Made by a program: the position numbers and the translations under genes. The notes under the pieces are model-generated. The model was not told where the DNA came from, searched no databases, and worked only from the letters and a program-made list of their open reading frames with translations. From NCBI GenBank assembly GCA_016861105.1, contig BOKS01000003.1:62001-126000 (forward strand): a stretch of 64,000 nt of DNA. The letters run 5' to 3'. Source of the DNA: Betaproteobacteria bacterium. Its GTDB lineage: Bacteria > Pseudomonadota > Gammaproteobacteria > Burkholderiales > Casimicrobiaceae. This document shows, in pieces, positions 1-9,131 of the stretch; positions within the stretch are counted from its first letter, which is position 1; every line of letters starts with the position of its first letter.

Positions 1-529
1 CGTCGTCGAGCAGGCCGACGACGCGCCACTGGCGGCTGCGCTCGAGCTCCTTGGTGAGGCGCGCGCCGGCGTCGCCCGCGCCGACGATGAGCACCGGCTC
101 GCCCAGCGCGGCGAGCGGGCTGTAGAGCCGGTGCTCCTTCCAGATGCGGTAGGCGAAGCGGCTGCCCGCCATCAGGAAGATCAGCACCAGCGGATAGAGC
201 ACAAGCACGCTGCGCGGGACCATCGTGTCCAGCCGCAGCATGACGAGGACCAGCGGGATCAGCACCGCGCCCAGCGTCGCCGCGAGCACGATGCGCTTGA
301 GGTCGACGAGGCTCGCGAACCGCCACAGCCCGCGGTAGAGCCCGAAGATCAGGAAGATCGCCGCCTGCAGCGGCAGGATCATCGCGAGCGACGCGAGCAT
401 CTCGCCGCGATACGGCAGGTCCGCGTCGAGCGACACCCGCAGCCAGTAGATCGACCCCCACGCCAGCGCGGCCGCCGCCACGTCGTGGGCGAACGCGAGC
501 CACGCGCGCCAGTTCGACACCGCTTTCAT
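1..529 (-). CDS. Membrane nucleotide-sugar epimerase/dehydratase (FlaA1/CapD/WbpM type), C-terminus cut by window edge
   Basis: The visible 176 residues are the N-terminal part of a polysaccharide-biosynthesis NDP-sugar dehydratase/epimerase. Four hydrophobic segments are seen (about residues 8-30, 45-63, 80-100 and 105-122), with the family hallmark GLYRGLWRFASLVDLKR at 63-79. A Rossmann start PVLIVGAGDAGARL follows at 145-158, and the protein is cut by the left edge soon after QWRVVGLLDD. The catalytic short-chain dehydrogenase domain is therefore outside the window. The family makes modified UDP-sugars for O-antigen, capsule or glycan. The ATG at 529 overlaps the stop of the upstream transferase gene (ATGA, 526-529), so the two are probably translationally coupled and serve the same glycan pathway. 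Confidence 0.85.
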   Translation of the reverse strand, partial: MKAVSNWRAWLAFAHDVAAAALAWGSIYWLRVSLDADLPYRGEMLASLAMILPLQAAIFLIFGLYRGLWRFASLVDLKRIVLAATLGAVLIPLVLVMLRLDTMVPRSVLVLYPLVLIFLMAGSRFAYRIWKEHRLYSPLAALGEPVLIVGAGDAGARLTKELERSRQWRVVGLLDD

Positions 530-1497
530 CGCGCCCCGCGCACGTTGTCGCCTACATGATAGACGATCGCCGCGAAGCCGGCGACATGGCAGGCCGCGGC
601 GACAGCGAGCGCCCACCAGCCGGCGTCGGGGCGGGCGATCGCGCACGCGGCGGCGAGCGCAGCGCACGCGAGCATCGCGGCCGCGTAGACCGCGAGCGTC
701 CCGCGATGGCCGGCGCCCGCGAGGTTGAGCCGCTGGTAGAAGTGGCTGCGGTGCGCTTCCCAGACGCGCTCGCCGCGCAGCGCGCGGCGCAGGAGCGTGA
801 CCGTGGCGTCGGCGAGAAACGGCAGGAACGCGAGCAGCGGGAACCACGCGCCCCACAGGCCCGCCGCGACGCCCGCGACGCCGAGCGCGCCGGCGAGGAA
901 GCCGAGCGGCACCGCGCCGACGTCGCCCATGAACATGGTCGCGGGCGGACGGTTGACGGCGAGAAACGGCACGCTCGCCGCCGCCAGCGCCCCCTGCACG
1001 CCCCACGGCGCGCCCTGCTGCGCAGCCACGACCGCGTACGCGCCGAAGCCCGTCACCGCCATCGTCGCCGCGAGGCCGTCGCTGCCGTCCATGAAGTTGT
1101 AGAGGTTCGCCCCCCACGCGACGGCCAGCGCCGCCGCGAGCGCGGCCGGCGTCGCGCCGAACGCGAGCCAGGCGACCGCGGCCGCCGCACCGGCGTGCAC
1201 GGCGAGCCGTGGCAGCACCCGCACGCCGCGCACGTCGTCGGCGAGCGAGACCGCGGCGACGGCAGCCGTCGCGGCGAGCCACGCGAGTCCCCCGCCCGGC
1301 AAACGCGGCGGGTCGATCCAGGCCGCCGCCAGCGCCGCAGCGAGGATCGCCAGACCTCCCACCCGCGGCACGGGCTGCTCGTGCAGCGTGCGCGCCCCCG
1401 GCCGCGCGAGCGGCAGCCGGTCGGACCACCGGCGCAGCAGCGCGATCGCGCCGGCCGCGACCGCGAACGCCATCGCGACGGCGAGCGCCGAGGTCAC
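526..1497 (-). CDS. Glycosyltransferase family 4: undecaprenyl-phosphate sugar-1-phosphate transferase (WecA/WbpL-like)
   Basis: Polytopic membrane enzyme expected to load a sugar-1-phosphate onto undecaprenyl phosphate at the cytoplasmic face, the first step of O-antigen-type glycan assembly. MraY/WecA motifs occur in order: LHEQPVPRVGG (about 38-48), an SLADD acidic pair (about 83-87), NLYNFMDGSDGL (about 132-143), MFMGDVGAVPLGF (about 187-199) and EAHRSHFYQRL (about 248-258), the last typical of the WecA/WbpL branch. I chose GTG 1497 because it sits directly before the first membrane segment. A longer start at ATG 1614 has a better ribosome site (AAGGG) but adds an arginine/proline-rich tail unlike the family. 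The stop overlaps the start of the downstream epimerase gene by four bases. Confidence 0.85.
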   Translation of the reverse strand: MTSALAVAMAFAVAAGAIALLRRWSDRLPLARPGARTLHEQPVPRVGGLAILAAALAAAWIDPPRLPGGGLAWLAATAAVAAVSLADDVRGVRVLPRLAVHAGAAAAVAWLAFGATPAALAAALAVAWGANLYNFMDGSDGLAATMAVTGFGAYAVVAAQQGAPWGVQGALAAASVPFLAVNRPPATMFMGDVGAVPLGFLAGALGVAGVAAGLWGAWFPLLAFLPFLADATVTLLRRALRGERVWEAHRSHFYQRLNLAGAGHRGTLAVYAAAMLACAALAAACAIARPDAGWWALAVAAACHVAGFAAIVYHVGDNVRGAR

Positions 1498-1614
1498 GGG
1501 CACAGGCTCGGGCCGCGCAGCACCGGGGGTTCGCACCCCGCGACGTTGCCGTCGCGGCGCCGGGCATCCCGGGCCCGCGTACGTGGCGGCGAGCGGCCCG
1601 ATTGCGCGGGGCAT

Positions 1615-1877
1615 GTCATGAATCCCTTTTCTGTTCAATTACTTGCGAACGATTTCCGCGCACGCACCGGGGCTGCGGCCGCAAAGCGTCGCTCGGCCCT
1701 GTTGCTTCGGCACAACACGCGGGCGCGCCGGCCGGAGCCAGCCGGGAATCCTGCTTCCGTGGGGAGGGGCCGTTTGGCACAATCGACCTCAACTTCTCGA
1801 CTTTCCTGAGAAGGCTTCGATGGCGGGTCGGTCAGTCGAGCAAACCCGCCAATTCTATCCGTCAGAGGAGAGACTTC
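1615..1877. other. Leader region between the sugar transferase and the first porin
   Basis: No convincing gene. It should hold the divergent promoters of the minus-strand glycan genes and of the porin, but I found no -35/-10 pair good enough to call. Near the porin there are two inverted repeats: CTTCTC (1793-1798) with GAGAAG (1808-1813), and GGCGGGT (1822-1828) with ACCCGCC (1844-1850). The second would form a stem-loop in the porin mRNA leader 15 bases before its ribosome site. Confidence 0.5.
1865..1871 (+). promoter_or_regulatory. Strong ribosome binding site of the first porin
   Basis: The purine run AGAGGAGAGA, core GAGGAGA, lies 6-7 bases before the ATG at 1878. It fixes the start codon within a much longer open frame and fits a highly expressed outer-membrane protein. 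Confidence 0.75.
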
Positions 1878-2984
1878 ATGAACAAGAAGCTCGTCGCCGT
1901 CGCCGTGGCCGCCGTCCTGGCCGCTCCGATGGCACAGGCGCAGACCGCGAACGTCACGCTGTACGGTCGCCTGAACATCGACCTGGAGTACGTCGACGTC
2001 AGCGGCGGCAACCCCAGCGTCACGCGCCTGAGCTCGAACTCGTCGCGCTTCGGCCTGCGCGGCACCGAATCGCTGGGCGGCGGCCTGAACGCCATCTGGC
2101 AGATCGAGTCCTCGGTCGGCGGCGACGCCGGCGGCGGCACGATCGCCGGCCGCGACACGTTCGTCGGCCTGCAGGGCTCGTGGGGCCAGGTGCGCTTCGG
2201 CAACTTCCTGGCGCCGTACGACGACATGCACCCGATCTTCGGTAACGGCCCGTCGTACCTGACGTCCATCCTCGCCACGGCCGCCCTCTGGGCGAACAAC
2301 GGCGGCGGCAGCAAGGGCACGGGCACGTTCGACGACCGCCTGCCGAACTCGCTGCGCTACGACACGCCGAACATCTCCGGCTTCCAGGGCGGCATCCAGG
2401 TCTCGCTGTGGGACGACGCGGGCGCCGGCGGCGCGCGCGACGCCTTCGTGCTGTCGATGGCGGGCACGTACCGCAACGGCCCGTTCCAGGGCGGCGTCGC
2501 CTACGAAGCCAACCGGGACGTCCGGGGCAACAACCTCGACGACTGGGCGTTCACCGCCACCGGCGCGTGGAACTTCGGCATGGTGCGCGTCTTCGGCCTG
2601 TACGAGCGGCTCGACTACGACACGCCGACGGGCAGCCTGAAGCGCGACCTGTGGGGCGTAGGCGCGAACGGCAGCGCGGGTCCCGGCACGTGGCACGTGA
2701 TGTACCAGTACGCCGACGAAGGCTCGGGCGGCAGCACGACGCGCATCGGCGGCTTCACCTCCGGCGCGAACACGGACGCCTACCACATCACGGCTTCGTA
2801 CAACTACCCGCTCTCGAAGCGCACGGCGGTCTACGTCGGCTACTCGCGCGTCGACAACGAGAACAACGCCTCGTACAACTTCAACATCAACCCGTACCGT
2901 CAGGTGGCGGCCCCGGCCGGTGCCAACGGCCCGATCGGCCTCACCTACAACGGCTTCGTGCTCGGCACGATCCACCTGTTCTGA
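1878..2984 (+). CDS. Gram-negative trimeric porin, paralogue 1
   Basis: A 368-residue general diffusion porin of the betaproteobacterial Porin_4 type. It has a signal peptide MNKKLVAVAVAAVLAAPMAQA cut before Gln22, a first strand NVTLYGRLNIDLEY, the family block LSSNSSRFGLRGTESLGGG after it, the constriction-loop region around GNFLAPYDDMHPIF, and a C-terminal phenylalanine (GTIHLF) as needed for outer-membrane assembly. The length is usual for the family. It has the strongest ribosome site of the three porins here and its own intrinsic terminator directly downstream, so it is probably the major porin and monocistronic. Solute selectivity cannot be read from the sequence. Confidence 0.95.
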   Translation: MNKKLVAVAVAAVLAAPMAQAQTANVTLYGRLNIDLEYVDVSGGNPSVTRLSSNSSRFGLRGTESLGGGLNAIWQIESSVGGDAGGGTIAGRDTFVGLQGSWGQVRFGNFLAPYDDMHPIFGNGPSYLTSILATAALWANNGGGSKGTGTFDDRLPNSLRYDTPNISGFQGGIQVSLWDDAGAGGARDAFVLSMAGTYRNGPFQGGVAYEANRDVRGNNLDDWAFTATGAWNFGMVRVFGLYERLDYDTPTGSLKRDLWGVGANGSAGPGTWHVMYQYADEGSGGSTTRIGGFTSGANTDAYHITASYNYPLSKRTAVYVGYSRVDNENNASYNFNINPYRQVAAPAGANGPIGLTYNGFVLGTIHLF

Positions 2985-3011
2985 TCGCGCACAGCCGGAC
3001 CGACAGCCTCA

Positions 3012-3039
3012 CGGGCGCCCTCGGGCGCCCGTTTTTTTT
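3012..3039 (+). terminator. Rho-independent terminator of porin 1
   Basis: The 8-bp GC stem CGGGCGCC (3012-3019) / GGCGCCCG (3024-3031) closes a CTCG tetraloop and is followed by eight T (3032-3039). It starts 27 bases after the porin stop. This is a textbook intrinsic terminator and separates porin 1 from porin 2. Confidence 0.92.
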
Positions 3040-3167
3040 CGGCGCGAGCGCCGTCGCAACGCGCGCGCCGCGGGCTGCAGGTCCCCCCCGCCGCGCGCGC
3101 GCCTGGCGCCGGGGCGTGGTGCGCTTCAAGTAACATCCGTCCTGATCGACGAACGGACGGCGATGGC

Positions 3168-4262
3168 GTGAGGCGCGGGACGGCACGGAGGCTGGCGGCG
3201 GTGGCGGGTGTTGCGTTGGCCGTGGCCGGCGCCCCCGCCGCGCACGCCGACGCGGTCAACGCGCTGGTCTACGGCCAGTTCAACGTCTCGCTGGACGTCG
3301 TCACCGCGACCGCCCCGGACCGCGATCCGCCGTCGACGACGCACCTGTCGTCGAACGCGTCGCGCTTCGGCCTGCGCGGCGCCGAGTACGTGGGCGGCGG
3401 GCTGCTCGCCTCGTGGCAGATCGAGTCCGGCTTCAACGCCGACAGCGGCGGCGGCGGGCTCGCGGTGCGCGAGACCTACGTCGCGCTCGAAGGCGACTGG
3501 GGTCGCGTCAAGCTGGGCAACTTCCTCACCCCCTACGACGACGTCCTTCCGATCTTCGGCAACGTGACCACGCTCACCACGTCGATCCTGTCGACGGCGG
3601 CGCTGTGGGCGCAGGGCGGCGTGCCCAAGGCCAACGGCGGCTTCGACCGGCGCATGCCGAACTCGCTCCGCTACGACTCGCCGGACGTCGAGGGCTTGCA
3701 GGCGAGCCTGCAGTACGCGCTCGCGGAGGACGACCGCGACGCCGGCGTGCTCGGCGCGGGCATCACGCTGGTCCGCGGGCCGCTGGAGGCGGGCATCGCC
3801 TACGAGTACAACCGTGCGGTGCGCGGCGCGGATCTGGACGACCACGCCGTCACGGCCACGGCGTCCTGGAACTTCGGGGCCGCGCGCGTCGCCGGCGTCT
3901 ACGAGTACCTGCGCTACCGGACGTTCGACGGCCCGCTGTCCCGGGACCTGTTCGGCGCGAGCGTCACGATCCCCGTCGCCACGGGCGCGCTCTACGCGTT
4001 CGCCGGTCGGGCCCGCGAGGGCCGCGGGTCGTCGCAGGTCCGCGTGGGCGGCCTCACCGGCGGCGACGACAGCGGCGCGTGGCAGTACACGCTGACCTAC
4101 AGTCACTCGCTGTCGCCGCGCACGATGCTCTACGCAGGCATCGTCGGGCTCGAGAACGAGCGCAACGCGTCGTACACGTTCGCGATCAATCCCTACACGC
4201 AGGACTCGCCGACGGGCCTCAAGCTGCGCGGACTGGTGCTCGGCGCCGTCCACTTCTTCTAG
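3168..4262 (+). CDS. Gram-negative porin, paralogue 2
   Basis: A 364-residue porin sharing blocks with its neighbours: [51 protein letters not shown] and a C-terminal F (LGAVHFF). The N-terminus [21 protein letters not shown]...AHA is a signal peptide. The start is GTG 3168; an ATG five bases upstream is followed after one codon by a stop, so it cannot be used. The ribosome site is weak compared with porin 1, suggesting lower expression. A small inverted repeat, CCGTCC (3137-3142) and GGACGG (3155-3160), lies just before the start. coq7 begins 17 bases after the stop and is probably co-transcribed. Confidence 0.92.
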   Translation: MRRGTARRLAAVAGVALAVAGAPAAHADAVNALVYGQFNVSLDVVTATAPDRDPPSTTHLSSNASRFGLRGAEYVGGGLLASWQIESGFNADSGGGGLAVRETYVALEGDWGRVKLGNFLTPYDDVLPIFGNVTTLTTSILSTAALWAQGGVPKANGGFDRRMPNSLRYDSPDVEGLQASLQYALAEDDRDAGVLGAGITLVRGPLEAGIAYEYNRAVRGADLDDHAVTATASWNFGAARVAGVYEYLRYRTFDGPLSRDLFGASVTIPVATGALYAFAGRAREGRGSSQVRVGGLTGGDDSGAWQYTLTYSHSLSPRTMLYAGIVGLENERNASYTFAINPYTQDSPTGLKLRGLVLGAVHFF

Positions 4263-4279
4263 CGACCCAGGAGACGCCG

Positions 4280-4939
4280 ATGGCCGCGTTCCCGCCCGCC
4301 TCGCTGCCCGCCCCGCCCTCGCTCGACCAGCTGATCGTCGGCTTCGACCGCGCGCTGCGCACGCTCGCCGGCGTCGCCGCGCCCGGCCGTCCCGTGCCCG
4401 GCACCGAGCTCGCGGACGCCGACCTCACCGACGCCGAGAAGCGCCACGCGGCGGGCCTGATGCGCGTCAACCACACCGGCGAGGTCTGCGCGCAGGCGCT
4501 CTACGCGGCACAGGCGCTCGTGGCGCGCAACCCAGCGATCCGCGAGCAGTTCGCGCAGGCCGCGCGCGAGGAGGAAGACCACCTCGCGTGGACGCAGACC
4601 CGCCTCGACGAGCTCGGATCGCACGCATCGCTGCTCAACCCGCTGTGGTACGCCGGGTCCTTCGCCGTCGGCGTGGCCGCCGGCTTCGCCGGCGACGACG
4701 TGAACCTGGGCTTCGTCGTGGAGACGGAGCGGCAGGTCGAGGAGCACCTCACGGGCCACGTCGACAAGCTGCCGCCGCAGGATGCGCGCAGCCGCGCGAT
4801 CGTCGAGCAGATGCGCGACGACGAGGCGCGGCACGGCGCGATGGCGCTGGCCGCCGGCGGCACCCCGCTGCCGCTGCCGGTGCGCGGGCTGATGCGGATG
4901 GCGGCCGACGTGATGCGGACGGTCGCCTACCGCATCTGA
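4280..4939 (+). CDS. coq7: Coq7: 5-demethoxyubiquinol hydroxylase (di-iron)
   Basis: A 219-residue di-iron carboxylate monooxygenase of ubiquinone biosynthesis; it hydroxylates the C6 position of the demethoxyquinol ring in aerobic cells. The iron ligands are visible: the glutamate in [10 protein letters not shown] (about 62-71), the ExxH pair in REEEDHLAW (about 96-104), the glutamate in [10 protein letters not shown], and the second ExxH in DDEARHG (about 181-187). Length and motif spacing match bacterial Coq7. The ATG at 4280 has a GGAG-type ribosome site (AGGAGACG). It sits between two porin genes, 17 bases after porin 2. Many betaproteobacteria carry coq7 next to a porin, so this may be an inherited arrangement. 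Confidence 0.95.
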   Translation: MAAFPPASLPAPPSLDQLIVGFDRALRTLAGVAAPGRPVPGTELADADLTDAEKRHAAGLMRVNHTGEVCAQALYAAQALVARNPAIREQFAQAAREEEDHLAWTQTRLDELGSHASLLNPLWYAGSFAVGVAAGFAGDDVNLGFVVETERQVEEHLTGHVDKLPPQDARSRAIVEQMRDDEARHGAMALAAGGTPLPLPVRGLMRMAADVMRTVAYRI

Positions 4940-5094
4940 CCCGTCGCGATCCGCGCGGCCGGCTCACCATTCTCGCCACCTGTTTCGCGGGCGCAACAGC
5001 GGCCGCGGCCTCGATCGACCGGAATTGACCGCGGCCAAGGCGCGCCGGCCGCGGCGGGTCGACACTGGGCGCGTCCTTCGTGCGGAGCGTTGCC

Positions 5095-6168
5095 ATGGGT
5101 GCGCGTCTTGTCCCCGCCTGCTGGCTCGTGCTGCTCGTCCTCGCCGGCGCCGCCGACGCGCAGACGGCCTCGCTCGTGCTCTACGGCCGCATCAACCTCG
5201 ACGTCGAGGCGGTGCGCGGCGGCGACGCGGGCTGGACCACGCGACTCAGCTCCAATTCGACGCGTTTCGGGCTGCGCGGGTCCGAGAGCCTCGGGGGCGG
5301 GCACGAGGCGTTCTTCCAGATCGAGTCGAGCGTCTCGGCCGACGCCGGCGGCGGATCGATCGCCGGGCGCGACACCTACGTCGGCGTCCGCGGTGCGTGG
5401 GGCGGCGTGCGGGCGGGGTTCTTCAAGACGCCCTACGACGCGGTGAACGGCGTGTTCGGCAATGCGCCGACGTTCGTGAGCTCGATCCTCGACACGGAGT
5501 CCGTGTGGGGCAACGGCAGCAACATCGCCAGCGGCGGGTTTCCCTACCGGGCGCAGAACGCGATCCGCTACGACCTTCCGGGCATCTACCTCAAGGGGAT
5601 CAACGGCGGCGTGCAGGTCGCGACCAACGAGACCGGCAACGACAGCTGGATGCTCTCGGCGGGCGGCGTCTGGTCGCCGGGACCCTGGCAGGTCGGCGGC
5701 GTCTACCAGTACAACAACTCGCTGCGCGGCGCCGGGCTCAACGACTCCGCCTACTCGCTCGCGCTCGCCTACCGCTGGGACGTCGTGCGCCTCGCCGGCG
5801 TCTGGGAGCAGATCAGGTACGACACGCCGACCGGCGACCTGAAGCGCGATTTCTGGGGCGTGAGCGCCACGCTCTACGCGGGACCGGGCGAGTTCTACGC
5901 TTTCTACGGCAGCGCGAGCGACGGCAAGGGCGGCGCCGCGGCGGGCGAGCGCGTCGGCGGGCTGGCGCGCGGCGGCGACACGGCGGCAGCGCACTACGAG
6001 ATCAGCTACACCTATCCGCTGTCGAAGCGCACGGCCGTCTACGCCGGATACGTGAAGATCGACAACGACGGCAACGCGTCGTACAACTTCGCGACCAACG
6101 CCGTCGCCAACCTCGCGCCCGGCGGCAAGCCGGAGGGCTTCGTCGCCGGCGTGAAGCACGACTTCTAG
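5095..6168 (+). CDS. Gram-negative porin, paralogue 3
   Basis: A 357-residue porin with the blocks TRLSSNSTRFGLRGSESLGGG, GFFKTPYDAVNGVFGN and a C-terminal F (GVKHDF). I chose ATG 5095 over GTG 5080 because GGAG (5084-5087) lies seven bases before it and because it yields a standard signal peptide, MGARLVPACWLVLLVLAGAADA cut before Gln. By eye it is closer to porin 1 (RYDTPTGDLKRDFWGV against YDTPTGSLKRDLWGV) than to porin 2. No clear terminator follows; the gene is convergent with cca. Confidence 0.92.
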   Translation: MGARLVPACWLVLLVLAGAADAQTASLVLYGRINLDVEAVRGGDAGWTTRLSSNSTRFGLRGSESLGGGHEAFFQIESSVSADAGGGSIAGRDTYVGVRGAWGGVRAGFFKTPYDAVNGVFGNAPTFVSSILDTESVWGNGSNIASGGFPYRAQNAIRYDLPGIYLKGINGGVQVATNETGNDSWMLSAGGVWSPGPWQVGGVYQYNNSLRGAGLNDSAYSLALAYRWDVVRLAGVWEQIRYDTPTGDLKRDFWGVSATLYAGPGEFYAFYGSASDGKGGAAAGERVGGLARGGDTAAAHYEISYTYPLSKRTAVYAGYVKIDNDGNASYNFATNAVANLAPGGKPEGFVAGVKHDF

Positions 6169-6305
6169 CGTCCCGGCCGGGAAGTTCGTTGCACGAAGGC
6201 GGGCGAGAAACGGCCTTTGCGCCGTCGGCCCGTTCACGATCGACGCATCCTTCGACGAACCGCCGACCCGGGAGACGAGCACCTCGCGCGGCGCGCGTCC
6301 ACACG

Positions 6306-7592
6306 CTAAGCCCGGCTTGCGTCGCGCGCTCGGCTCCGCCGCCACGCCGCCAGCGCCCGCAGGCGTGCGGCGCGGATCGCGCCGGCGATCGCGTCGCCCC
6401 CCGCCGCCGGGCCGCTCGCTGCCGCGCGTGCGATGACGCGCGTGGCGATCGCGCCGGCATCGACACCGCGCACCGTCTCCAGCGCCTCGTACGCCAGGCG
6501 CGCCGGCGCATAGTCGCTCCCCGCGCCGGGGCGCGAGAGCATGTCGGCCGCGCAGGCCTGCAGGAGCTGCGCCAGCCGCTCCGGCCGCCGCAGCGCATCG
6601 GCCGCGTCCAGCAGCCGCAGCCACGTCGCGGGACGAAGCTCGGCGGCCCGGTGCACGTGGCCGTGCCAGCGCGCGGCGAGGCGCGCGACGTCCCGGCAGT
6701 CGGCCGGGACGCGCAGGCGCGCGGAGACGCGGTCGGCGAGACGCGCGCCCGCCGCCTCGTGCCCGTGGTGCGAAGGCCACTGCGCGGGCGGCGTGAGGCC
6801 CTTGCCGAGGTCGTGGACCAGCACGGCGTAGCGCACCGGCAGCGCGTAGCCGTGCGCCGCGGCGTGATCCAGCGCCTGCATGACGTGCACGCCCGTGTCG
6901 ATCTCGGGGTGATGCGCGGCAGGCTGCGGCACGCCGAACAGCGCGTCGACCTCGGGCAGCAGCACCGCGAGCGCACCGCACGCGCGCAGCACGTCGAGCA
7001 TGCGCGACGGGCGCGCCTCGCCGAGCCCCTTCGCGAGCTCGGTCCACACGCGCTCGGGCGCGATCGTCGCGAGCTCGCCGCCGGCGACGATCGCCCTCAG
7101 CAGCGCCGCGGTCTCGGGCGCGACGGCGAAGCCGAAGCGCGCGGCGAAGCGCGCGACGCGCAGCACGCGCAGCGGGTCCTCGGCGAACGCCGGCGAGACA
7201 TGGCGCAGCACGCCCTGCCGCAGGTCGCGCTCGCCGCCGTAGGGATCGACCAGCGTGCCGTCGTCGGCGCGCGCCATCGCGTTGATCGTGAGGTCGCGCC
7301 GCGCGAGGTCGTCCTCCAGCGTCACCTCGGGCGAGGCGAAGAACGCGAAGCCGCGGTAGCCGGTGCCGGACTTGCGCTCGGTGCGCGCCAGCGCGTACTC
7401 CTCGTGCGTCTCCGGGTGGAGGAACACGGGAAAGTCGCGCCCGACGGGCCGGAAGCCCGACGCGACCATGATCTGCGGCGTCGCGCCCACCACGACGTAG
7501 TCGCGGTCGGCCACCGGGCGTCCGAGCAGCTCGTCGCGGACCGAGCCGCCGACACGGTACACGCGCACCGGCTGCGGCAGCGGCCTCGCCAC
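6306..7592 (-). CDS. cca: Multifunctional CCA tRNA nucleotidyltransferase with HD domain
   Basis: A 428-residue enzyme that adds or repairs the 3'-CCA of tRNAs. The nucleotidyltransferase motifs are [10 protein letters not shown] (15-24), a DRDYVVVG active-site stretch (29-36) and [10 protein letters not shown] (98-107). An HD phosphohydrolase motif, [11 protein letters not shown], follows at about 258-268; it gives the phosphatase and phosphodiesterase activity known for the Escherichia coli type. The start is uncertain: GTG 7592 lies two bases after the upstream stop and suggests coupling, while GTG 7568 would give the more usual short N-terminus. The gene follows an acetyltransferase gene on the same strand. 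Confidence 0.9.
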   Translation of the reverse strand: MARPLPQPVRVYRVGGSVRDELLGRPVADRDYVVVGATPQIMVASGFRPVGRDFPVFLHPETHEEYALARTERKSGTGYRGFAFFASPEVTLEDDLARRDLTINAMARADDGTLVDPYGGERDLRQGVLRHVSPAFAEDPLRVLRVARFAARFGFAVAPETAALLRAIVAGGELATIAPERVWTELAKGLGEARPSRMLDVLRACGALAVLLPEVDALFGVPQPAAHHPEIDTGVHVMQALDHAAAHGYALPVRYAVLVHDLGKGLTPPAQWPSHHGHEAAGARLADRVSARLRVPADCRDVARLAARWHGHVHRAAELRPATWLRLLDAADALRRPERLAQLLQACAADMLSRPGAGSDYAPARLAYEALETVRGVDAGAIATRVIARAAASGPAAGGDAIAGAIRAARLRALAAWRRSRARDASRA

Positions 7593-7594
7593 GG

Positions 7595-8065
7595 CTAGCG
7601 GTCGTCGAGCCGGCGCTCGAGGACGATCTCGGCGCCGTCGAGCTCGCCGGTGGGGGCGAAGCCGGCGCGCAGGTAGAGCGGCGAAGCGTTGCCGGGACGC
7701 TCGACGTACGACGTGCGCAACCGGGTCACGCCCGGCAGCGTGCGCGCGTGGCCGACGGCCAGCGCGAGCGCGCGGCCCCCGTAGCCGCGGCCCTGGTGGC
7801 GCGCGTCGATCATGAAACGCCACAGGAACGCGACCTGTGGCCCGGCTTCGGGGGCCGGCGTGCGCGTCGGATCGTAGAGCATCACGAAGCCGACGGGCTC
7901 GTCGTCCGCGCAGACGGCGCGAAACCACGCGGCCGGCTCGAAGTGCGCCTGCGCGATCGACACCGCGTTGGGCGCCACGAGCCCGGCCTGCGCGGGGGCC
8001 ACGTCGAGGCGGCAGACGGCGAGGACCGTCTCGGCCGTGATCTCGCGCAGCGTCACCGCGGCCAT
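7595..8065 (-). CDS. GNAT-family N-acetyltransferase
   Basis: A 156-residue single-domain GNAT protein. The acetyl-CoA pyrophosphate-binding motif is [12 protein letters not shown] at about 92-103, preceded by a core strand AFLWRFMID and followed by a C-terminal [11 protein letters not shown] stretch. The shape resembles the spermidine/diamine acetyltransferase-like group (BltD/PaiA), but the substrate cannot be assigned. The stop lies two bases before the likely cca start. The start is 11 bases after the stop of the NDUFA9-like gene, so the three form one unit. Confidence 0.8.
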   Translation of the reverse strand: MAAVTLREITAETVLAVCRLDVAPAQAGLVAPNAVSIAQAHFEPAAWFRAVCADDEPVGFVMLYDPTRTPAPEAGPQVAFLWRFMIDARHQGRGYGGRALALAVGHARTLPGVTRLRTSYVERPGNASPLYLRAGFAPTGELDGAEIVLERRLDDR

Positions 8066-8077
8066 GCGGCGCGACGC

Positions 8078-9016
8078 TCAGCGCCCGCCGTGGGCGCGGT
8101 ACTCGTCGTAGCGGCTGCGCGCGGCGCCGGGTCCGAGGTACTCGGGGGCGATCGCCTCCAGCGGCTTGGGCGCGATGCCGAACAGCGCTGGGAACGGGTC
8201 GGGGCTCACGTTGTCCTGCTGCATCGACGCGAGGTTGTCGCGCGTCATCAGCTTCACGGGGAGCAGCTCCAGCATCCGCGCCTGCAGCTGCGACAGCCCC
8301 GGCCCCAGCGGAACGATGGGACGGCGATGGCCCGTGAGGTCGCCGACATACGTCACCAGCTCGCGCAGCGTGTAGACGCTGGGGCCCGCGAGGTCGTAGC
8401 GCTGCCCGACCGTGCGATCGTCGTCGACGCTGCGGGCGAAGCAGTGCGCGACGTCGCCGATCCACACCGGCTGGAAGCGCGCGGCCGGCGCGGCGAGCGC
8501 GACGACCGGCAGCAGGCGCACGAGCCTGGCGAACATCGTGAGGAACGAGTCGCCGCGGCCGAAGATCACGCTGGGCCGGAAGATCGTCCAGTCGAGCCCC
8601 GAGGACGCCACCAGGCCTTCCGCCTCGCCCTTGCTGCGCTGGTACTTCGACGGTCCGTCCGGCGCCGCCCCGAGCGCGCTCATGTGCACCAGGCGCTTCA
8701 CGCCCGCCGCCTCGCAGGCCGCGATCACCTTGCGCGGCAGCTCGACGTGCGCACGCGCGAACGTCTGGCCGCCTTCCTCGTGGAGGATCCCGACCAGGTT
8801 CACGACCACGTCCGCGCGGCCCACCAGCGCCGCGAGCTTCGCCGGGTCGTGGACGTCCGTCTCGACGATGGTGACCGTCGGCAGGAGCATCACGTCGCGT
8901 GCGCGGTCCCGCCGCCGCGTCGGGACGACCACGCGGTGGCCGGCGTCGACCAGCTTCGCCACGACGTGGCGGCCGACGAAGCCGCTGCCGCCGAGCACGA
9001 GGACCGTGTGCGGCAT
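8078..9016 (-). CDS. NDUFA9-like NAD(P)-binding atypical short-chain dehydrogenase
   Basis: A 312-residue Rossmann protein with the N-terminal motif [15 protein letters not shown] (5-19) and the atypical-SDR features of the complex I NDUFA9 family: [11 protein letters not shown] near residue 73, LVHMSALGA near 111, and [10 protein letters not shown] where a Tyr-x3-Lys active site would be. Family members bind NADPH and in mitochondria stabilise complex I; in bacteria they are often annotated as NAD-dependent epimerases. No enzymatic activity is asserted here. It lies upstream of the acetyltransferase and cca on the same strand. Confidence 0.85.
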   Translation of the reverse strand: MPHTVLVLGGSGFVGRHVVAKLVDAGHRVVVPTRRRDRARDVMLLPTVTIVETDVHDPAKLAALVGRADVVVNLVGILHEEGGQTFARAHVELPRKVIAACEAAGVKRLVHMSALGAAPDGPSKYQRSKGEAEGLVASSGLDWTIFRPSVIFGRGDSFLTMFARLVRLLPVVALAAPAARFQPVWIGDVAHCFARSVDDDRTVGQRYDLAGPSVYTLRELVTYVGDLTGHRRPIVPLGPGLSQLQARMLELLPVKLMTRDNLASMQQDNVSPDPFPALFGIAPKPLEAIAPEYLGPGAARSRYDEYRAHGGR

Positions 9017-9131
9017 CGTCAGCCCCGCGGCGCCGCCCGGCAGCCCGGGCCACGCCGTGGTCCGGACGAGTGCATCGACAGGCGCGAGGACCGCAGCATC
9101 GTGCCGTCGACCCGTGATACGCGCCTGGGCC

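Noticed and set aside
1775..1780. TGGCAC before porin 1 as a sigma-54 -24 element
   Set aside because: The -12 TTGC does not follow at the required distance; AATCGACCTC is there instead.
3163..3170. ATG 3163 as start of porin 2
   Set aside because: It is followed after one codon by TGA; the porin frame begins at GTG 3168.
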